Source: Pseudomonadota bacterium
GTDB lineage: Bacteria; Pseudomonadota; Alphaproteobacteria; Acetobacterales; Acetobacteraceae
Direction of reading: 5' to 3'
DNA: 11,177 bases
NCBI GenBank assembly: GCA_021845835.1
Contig: JAJZVE010000092.1
Span: 1-11,177, forward strand
Part shown: positions 6,488 to 11,177 of the stretch, one piece after another
How positions within the stretch are numbered: position 1 is the first letter of the stretch
Layout: every line of letters starts with the position of its first letter
Notes under the pieces: generated by a model
Seen by the model: the letters and a program-made list of their open reading frames with translations, nothing else
The model's database searches: none
Told to the model about the DNA's origin: nothing
Translations under genes and position numbers: made by a program

Positions 6488-8548
6488 ATGACATCGCTGC
6501 CGACGATCGCCGCCGCCACGGGTACCCTCGCGCCGAAGGCTGCCGCGCCGGCCAGGACCCTGCGGTGGGGAATTCTCGGCACCGGGGCGATCGCGCGGCA
6601 GTTCTCCGACGCTCTCGCGACCTCCGCCCACGGTGCGCTGGTCGCGGTCGCCAGCCGGCAACCGGCCGAGGGTCTCGGGGATGCCTTCGCAGGCGCCAGC
6701 GTCCATGCGGGCTACGAGGGATTGCTTGCCGACCCTGCGGTCGACGCGGTCTACATCGCGACGCCCCATTCCAGCCATGCCGAATGGACGATCCGTGCCT
6801 GCGCGGCCGGCAGGCATGTCCTGTGCGAGAAGCCGCTCGGCATGAATGCCGCGGAGGCGATGGCGGTCGCCGATGCGGCTGCGCGTCATGGCGTGGTGGT
6901 GATGGAAGCCTTCATGTACCGCTGCCATCCGCAGACGCGCAGGCTCGTGGACCTGCTCGCTTCGGGTGCGATCGGCGAGATCACGCTTGTGCAGGCAGCC
7001 TACGGCTATCACACCGACTTCGATCCGGGGAAGCGGCACTTCGATCCGCAGCTCGGCGGCGGCGCGATTCTCGATGTGGGCTGCTATTGCATATCGATGT
7101 GCCGGCTGATCGCCGGCGTCGCGGCGGGCAAGCCGTGCGCGGAATCCGTCGGGATCCGGGCGCTTGGCCATCTCGGTCCGACCGGCGTGGACGAGCGCGC
7201 AAGCGCGATCCTGACGTTTTCGGGCGGCCTGCTGGCGCAGGTGTCGGCCAGCATCACCACGGTGCAGGACAACACCTTGCGGATCTATGGCACAAAGGGC
7301 CGCATCGACGTTCGCTCGCCGTGGTTCTGTTCGGGCCGGACCGGCGGTGTCGGGACGATCACGCTGACCAGCCGCGCCGGCGATGTCGAGACCATTGCGG
7401 TCGAGACCGGCGCGTGGCTCTACGCGATCGAGGCCGACACCTTCGCCGAGGCCGTGGAGCGCGGCGCGGTCGCCTGGCCGGCGCCTGACCTGCAGGACAC
7501 GATCGGCACCATGCAGACGCTCGACGCCTGGCGCCAGGCCATCGGGCTCGACTATCCGAGCGAGCGGCCCGGGCGCACGGTGACGGTCTCGGGACGCCCG
7601 CTGCGGCGCGATCCCGCTGCCGACATGGTCCATGACGAGCGTCTCGGCGTCGGGAAAGCGGCTTCGCGGATCGTGATCGGGGGCATGGCCCTGACGTCCT
7701 TCGCCCTCGCCAGCCTGGTCTATGACGCGTTCTTCGAGGCCGGCGGCACGGTGTTCGACACGGCCTATGTCTATGGCCAGGGTCTCGTCGACCGCCTGCT
7801 TGGACAATGGATGCGCAGCCGCGGGGTGCGCGAGGACATCGTCGTGATCGGGAAGGGGGCCCACACGCCGCATTGCACGCCGCAGGCCATCCGCTCCCAG
7901 CTCGCGGAGTCGCTTGATCGCCTCGGCACGGATTACGTGGACCTCTATCTCATGCACCGCGACGATCCGGCGGTGCCGGTCGGCGAGTTCGTGGACGTGC
8001 TGGACGAGCTTGCGCGGGCCGGCCGGATCCGCAAATTCGGCGGGTCGAACTGGACGATTCCGCGCCTTGAGGCGGCAAACGCCTATGCCGTCCGGCACGG
8101 CCGGCAGGGGTTCGATCTGCTCTCGAATAATTTCAGTCTCGCCGAGATGATCGCGCCGATGTGGGCCGGCTGCATCGCCTCGTCCGACGAAGACAGCGTG
8201 GCCTGGCTCCGGCGCACGCAGATGCCGCTGTTCGCCTGGTCCAGCCAGGCCCGCGGCTTCTTCACCGATCGCGCAGGGCGCGACAAGCGCGACGATCCCG
8301 TGATGATGAAGTGCTGGTACAGCGAGACGAATTTCGCGCGCCGCGACCGTGTGCATGCGTTCGCGGCACGCCAGGGACGCTCGCCGGCGCAGGTGGCGCT
8401 GGCCTATCTGCTCGCGCAGCCGTTTCCGGTTTTCCCGATCATCGGCCCCGCCACGCTGGCCGAGCTGCGCGACTCGCTTGGCGCACTGCGCACCACGCTG
8501 AGCCCGCAGGACACAGCCTGGCTGAAGAACGGGCCGGGGCTGCGCTGA
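6488..8548 (+). CDS. Gfo/Idh/MocA oxidoreductase - aldo/keto reductase fusion protein
   Basis: This 686-residue protein joins two complete NAD(P)-dependent oxidoreductases. Residues about 27-365 are a Gfo/Idh/MocA enzyme: Rossmann motif WGILGTGAIAR (27-37), the catalytic-lysine motif EKPLG (114-118, Lys115), EAFMYRCHP and GGGAILDVGCY (Asp196, Tyr200). Residues about 380-686 are an aldo/keto reductase with its whole catalytic tetrad: Asp424 and Tyr429 in FDTAYVYG, Lys456 in VIGKG and His490 in YLMHRDD. Single-domain members of each family are about 330 residues, so neither half is truncated. The first 26 residues are Ala/Pro/Thr-rich and probably disordered. The start is chosen at ATG 6488, with a weak GGGA six bases upstream; an in-frame GTG at 6446 is possible. 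A linked oxidation and reduction would allow redox-neutral epimerisation of a hydroxyl with cofactor recycling, but this is inference. The partner genes suggest a sugar or cyclitol-like substrate. Confidence 0.9.
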   Translation: MTSLPTIAAATGTLAPKAAAPARTLRWGILGTGAIARQFSDALATSAHGALVAVASRQPAEGLGDAFAGASVHAGYEGLLADPAVDAVYIATPHSSHAEWTIRACAAGRHVLCEKPLGMNAAEAMAVADAAARHGVVVMEAFMYRCHPQTRRLVDLLASGAIGEITLVQAAYGYHTDFDPGKRHFDPQLGGGAILDVGCYCISMCRLIAGVAAGKPCAESVGIRALGHLGPTGVDERASAILTFSGGLLAQVSASITTVQDNTLRIYGTKGRIDVRSPWFCSGRTGGVGTITLTSRAGDVETIAVETGAWLYAIEADTFAEAVERGAVAWPAPDLQDTIGTMQTLDAWRQAIGLDYPSERPGRTVTVSGRPLRRDPAADMVHDERLGVGKAASRIVIGGMALTSFALASLVYDAFFEAGGTVFDTAYVYGQGLVDRLLGQWMRSRGVREDIVVIGKGAHTPHCTPQAIRSQLAESLDRLGTDYVDLYLMHRDDPAVPVGEFVDVLDELARAGRIRKFGGSNWTIPRLEAANAYAVRHGRQGFDLLSNNFSLAEMIAPMWAGCIASSDEDSVAWLRRTQMPLFAWSSQARGFFTDRAGRDKRDDPVMMKCWYSETNFARRDRVHAFAARQGRSPAQVALAYLLAQPFPVFPIIGPATLAELRDSLGALRTTLSPQDTAWLKNGPGLR

Positions 8549-8573
8549 GCGCGCAGAATCGCCTATCCCCATC

Positions 8574-8579
8574 GAGGAG
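8574..8579 (+). promoter_or_regulatory. Ribosome binding site for the MaoC-like gene
   Basis: GAGGAG lies 7 bases before the ATG at 8587. It sets the start there, although the frame stays open much further upstream (to about 8161) as a shadow within the fusion gene. Confidence 0.8.
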
Positions 8580-8586
8580 AAGCGCC

Positions 8587-9546
8587 ATGAATGAATGGCC
8601 GGCACTGCCGGAACTGTCATCGCGGAAGATCGGCCCGCACCTGCGCGAGCCGACCTTCGATGGCATCGTCGTGCCCGAAGAGACCCCGCCCGTGCGCTAC
8701 GTCGCAGGCGATGCGGCCATCAAGGCCTATTGCTACGCGGTGGATTGCGACGATCCCTGGTATTTCCGGCCGTCCGCGCCGTTCGGCGAGCGGATCGCGC
8801 CGAGCGCGATGGTGCTCAAGGAGCTGATGTGGCTCTACCAGACCCAATATGACCGCGCGCGTGTGCGCGGCTTCCACCAGCACGAGGATTTCACGTTTCA
8901 TGCGCCGGTACCCGCCGGCGCGGAACTCGTGCTGACCGGCCGCAACACCGAAAAATTCACGAAGCGCGGCAAGGGCTATCTCCGCCATGTCAGCGAGGCC
9001 AGGGACAGCCGGGGCCAGCTCTACGTATCGCAGGTCAACACGGAGATCATCGACCTGTCGCGCCAGGGCGTTCCGGACGACGCGGACACGCGCGAACGCC
9101 GCCGCCTCTCCGCGGCGTGGAACGAGGCCGCGCCGGTCAGCGCCGCGCTGGCGGGCGGGCCGCGGGCAGGCATGCGGCTCGCGGCCCGCGACATCGGCGT
9201 CGATCGGGCGCAGGTCGCGGTGTTCTCGGGCCTCGCGGACGAATTCGTGAACCTGCACACGAGCCGTGCCGTCGCGATCGAGATGGGCTTCCCGGACGTG
9301 GTGGTACAGGGACTGATGAATGTCTGCTGGCTATCGGAGACCCTGACGCGCTGGGCCGGTGCGGCCTGGCTCAACTCGGGATCGATGTCGGCAAGCTTTC
9401 TCAGGCCGATGCTGGCGGGCCAGCGTGCCGCCATGCGGACCATGGTGACCCGCGCCGACCGCGACCGCATCGATCTTGAGACGCGCTTCGTCAACGCCGG
9501 GGGCGAGACCCAGGCCATCGCTCTGAGCACGCTGAAGCCGGACTGA
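8587..9546 (+). CDS. MaoC-like double-hotdog protein, probable enoyl-CoA hydratase/dehydratase
   Basis: This 319-residue protein has the length and layout of two tandem hotdog domains, as in MaoC-type (R)-hydratases and related dehydratases that add or remove water at CoA-ester double bonds. The N-terminal half (about 20-150) includes FHQHEDFTFHAPVPAGAELV, resembling the 'g.q.f.yhrPv..Gd.l' block of MaoC N-domains. The C-terminal half has the hydratase-2 block SGLADEFVNLHTSRAVA, followed by MGFPDVVVQGLMNV, the counterpart of '.Gf...IvhGm...'. His224 is at the catalytic His position. The usual Asp of 'D-x-N-P-[IL]-H' is replaced by Glu219, preceded by Asp218, and the Asn is shifted (FVNLH). 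The enzyme may thus have altered chemistry or use Asp218/Glu219 instead. It is the last gene of the operon and ends 37 bases before the convergent dehydrogenase gene. The family is fairly sure; the exact reaction is not. Confidence 0.8.
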   Translation: MNEWPALPELSSRKIGPHLREPTFDGIVVPEETPPVRYVAGDAAIKAYCYAVDCDDPWYFRPSAPFGERIAPSAMVLKELMWLYQTQYDRARVRGFHQHEDFTFHAPVPAGAELVLTGRNTEKFTKRGKGYLRHVSEARDSRGQLYVSQVNTEIIDLSRQGVPDDADTRERRRLSAAWNEAAPVSAALAGGPRAGMRLAARDIGVDRAQVAVFSGLADEFVNLHTSRAVAIEMGFPDVVVQGLMNVCWLSETLTRWAGAAWLNSGSMSASFLRPMLAGQRAAMRTMVTRADRDRIDLETRFVNAGGETQAIALSTLKPD

Positions 9547-9583
9547 CGCATCCTCCGGCATCACATGCCCAAAAAGACAGGAC
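9547..9583. other. Short convergent intergenic gap
   Basis: Only 37 bases separate the stop codons of the two convergent genes. I see no hairpin with a T-tract on either strand, so terminator function must lie elsewhere or be Rho-dependent, or the transcripts may overlap. Confidence 0.5.
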
Positions 9584-11177
9584 TCAGAACGCCGCGTCCT
9601 CCAGCGCCATCATCGCGTCCTTGCCCGACCTGATCGCGGCCAGCAGGCTGCCGGTCTGCGGCAGGATGCGTTCCATGTAGAAGCGGGCGGTGGTGAGCTT
9701 GGCCGCATAGAATCCCGCGTCGCCGTCCGCCGCCGGCAGCCGCGACGCCGCCAGCACTGCCATGCGTGTCCACATGAAGCCGAGTGCCACCAGCCCGAAC
9801 AGCCGCAGATACTCGCTCGCCGCCGCGCCCGCTTCCTCCGCATCGACCGCGCCGCGCGCGGCGATATGTGCGGTGGCCAGTTGCAGCGCGCCGAACGCGC
9901 GGCCGAGCCCCGTCACCATCGCGCCGAGCTGCGGGTGCGCGGCATGTTGCTCGATGAAGTCGCTGACCGGATGGAAGAAGCCGCGCAGCAGCCGCCCGGC
10001 ATGCTGCGGCAGCTTGCGGCCGACCAGGTCGAGCGCCTGCACGCCGTTGGTGCCCTCGTAGATCATGGCGATGCGGGCGTCGCGCACATACTGCTCCATG
10101 CCGTGATCGCGGATGTAGCCGTGCCCGCCATAGACCTGCATGCCGAGACTGGTCGCCTCGAACCCGAGATCGGAAAACAGCGCCTTCACCACCGGCGTCA
10201 TCAGCGCGGTGAAGTCCGCCGCTTGCTGTTTCGCTTGCGGGTCGGTCGCGCGCTCCATCTCGTCGAGGTTGCGCGCCACCCAGCCGGCGAGCGCGCGGCA
10301 GCCTTCGGTGTAGGCGCGCATGGTCAGCAGCATGCGCCGCACGTCGGGATGCACGATGATCGGATCGGCGGGCCTGTCCGGATGCCGCGCGCCGGTCAGC
10401 GAGCGCCCCTGCAGCCGTTCGCGCGCATAGGCGACCGCACCCTGGTAGCTCGCCTCCGCCAGCCCCAGTCCCTGCACGCCGACCGACAGGCGTTCGCTGT
10501 TCATCATCGTGAACATCGCCGCCATGCCCTTGTGCTTCTGGCCGACCAGCCAGCCGGTCGCGTTCTCGAACGACAATTGGCAGGTGGCGGACGCCTTGAT
10601 GCCCATCTTGTGCTCGATGGCGGTGCAGACAACGCCGTTGCGCGCGCCCAGGCGGCCGTCCTCGGCCGGCAAAAATTTCGGCACCAGGAACAGGCTGATG
10701 CCCTTGATGCCGGGCGGCGCATCCGGCAGGCGCGCCAGCACGAAATGGATGATGTTCTCAGTCAGATCCTGTTCGCCGGCGCTGATGAAGATCTTCGCAC
10801 CCGTCACGCGATAGCTGCCGTCGTCCTGCGGCACGGCGCGCGTGCGCAGCAGGCCGAGATCGGTGCCGCAATGGGCTTCGGTCAGGCACATGGTGCCGGC
10901 CCAGGTGCCATCGACCATCTTCGGCAGATAGCGCTGCTGCAGATCCGCGCTGCCGTGGCTGGCGAGCGCCTGGTAGGCGCCGAAGGACAGGCCGGGATAC
11001 ATGCCGAAGGCGAGGTTGGCGGAGCAGATCATCTCCTCCACTGCCTTGTTGACGCTGTGCGGCAGGCCCTGGCCGCCGTAGCGCGGATCGCAGGCGATGG
11101 CGGTCCAGCCGCCTTCGCGGAACCGGCGGTAGGCACCGGGGAATCCCTTCGGCGTGCGCACGACGCCGTTCTCCAGC
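9584..11177 (-). CDS. Acyl-CoA dehydrogenase, long form with extra C-terminal domain (5' truncated by window edge)
   Basis: This FAD-dependent enzyme should introduce a trans-2,3 double bond into an acyl-CoA, passing electrons to ETF. The frame stays open past a GTG at 11161 to the right edge (LENGVV precedes it), so the start lies outside and about 530 residues are visible. It shows the middle-domain block MCLTEAHCGTDLG ('mcLTEp.aGsDlg'), KIFISAGEQDL and MMNSERLSVGVQGLGLAE. The C-terminal helical domain includes YGGHGYIRDHGMEQYVRDAR and AMIYEGTNGVQALDLVGRKL; the Glu of YEGTNG (codon 10055-10057) is the expected catalytic base. About 140 further residues follow, as in the roughly 590-600-residue family that includes DmdC-type methylmercaptopropionyl-CoA dehydrogenases and related fatty acyl-CoA enzymes. 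It is transcribed toward the operon, so it is not part of it, though it may serve the same pathway. Chain specificity cannot be read. Confidence 0.93.
   Translation of the reverse strand, partial: LENGVVRTPKGFPGAYRRFREGGWTAIACDPRYGGQGLPHSVNKAVEEMICSANLAFGMYPGLSFGAYQALASHGSADLQQRYLPKMVDGTWAGTMCLTEAHCGTDLGLLRTRAVPQDDGSYRVTGAKIFISAGEQDLTENIIHFVLARLPDAPPGIKGISLFLVPKFLPAEDGRLGARNGVVCTAIEHKMGIKASATCQLSFENATGWLVGQKHKGMAAMFTMMNSERLSVGVQGLGLAEASYQGAVAYARERLQGRSLTGARHPDRPADPIIVHPDVRRMLLTMRAYTEGCRALAGWVARNLDEMERATDPQAKQQAADFTALMTPVVKALFSDLGFEATSLGMQVYGGHGYIRDHGMEQYVRDARIAMIYEGTNGVQALDLVGRKLPQHAGRLLRGFFHPVSDFIEQHAAHPQLGAMVTGLGRAFGALQLATAHIAARGAVDAEEAGAAASEYLRLFGLVALGFMWTRMAVLAASRLPAADGDAGFYAAKLTTARFYMERILPQTGSLLAAIRSGKDAMMALEDAAF

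Noticed and set aside
6149..8620. Very long antisense open frame (823 codons, minus strand) under the fusion gene
   Set aside because: It mirrors a plus-strand gene with clear motifs. Its translation is rich in Arg, Ala, His, Asp and Gly without recognisable domains, as expected of a shadow frame in GC-rich DNA.
1..11177. Search for tRNA, rRNA, CRISPR, insertion sequences or phage genes
   Set aside because: No repeated spacers, transposase motifs, terminal inverted repeats or tRNA-like cloverleaf were seen; the window appears to be ordinary metabolic DNA apart from the one relic.

Overview
The window is GC-rich (about two thirds G+C by eye). Its genes are dense, and long antisense shadow reading frames lie under the real ones. 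The protein families point to a metabolically versatile alphaproteobacterium, of the Acetobacteraceae/Rhodospirillales or Rhizobiales type. They include a CUT2 sugar importer with a Tat-exported binding protein, a CaiB/BaiF CoA-transferase, an IpdAB/GctAB-like pair, a MaoC-type hydratase and a long-form acyl-CoA dehydrogenase. The taxonomic guess is inference; no rRNA or tRNA is present to anchor it.

Layout. (1) Bases 1-581 hold the C-terminal part of a CaiB/BaiF (class III) CoA-transferase, cut by the left edge. (2) Bases 582-1083 hold no intact gene. Bases 641-844 look like the wreck of a thiamine-diphosphate enzyme of the acetolactate-synthase type: its first and its C-terminal domain motifs stand side by side in one frame, with the middle lost. 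The rest, 845-1083, is leader or promoter space for the next operon. (3) Bases 1084-9546 form one tightly spaced plus-strand operon of seven genes: ABC ATPase (double NBD), permease, Tat-type substrate-binding protein, two class I CoA-transferase-fold subunits that overlap by ATGA, a Gfo/Idh/MocA-aldo/keto reductase fusion protein, and a double-hotdog MaoC-like protein. (4) Bases 9584-11177, minus strand, hold a convergent acyl-CoA dehydrogenase with the extended C-terminal domain, cut by the right edge.

How the genes could work together (inference). The CUT2 importer brings in a sugar- or cyclitol-like compound. The two-domain oxidoreductase could oxidise and then re-reduce a hydroxyl. The CoA-dependent enzymes (the IpdAB/GctAB-like pair, the hydratase, and possibly the neighbouring CaiB and acyl-CoA dehydrogenase proteins) would process a CoA thioester. 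The beta subunit of the CoA-transferase-fold pair lacks the glutamate that carries CoA in true transferases, so the pair may be a lyase or hydrolase like IpdAB. A sugar-type importer joined to a possible C-C-cleaving CoA-ester enzyme is the most interesting feature of the window. The substrate cannot be named from sequence alone.
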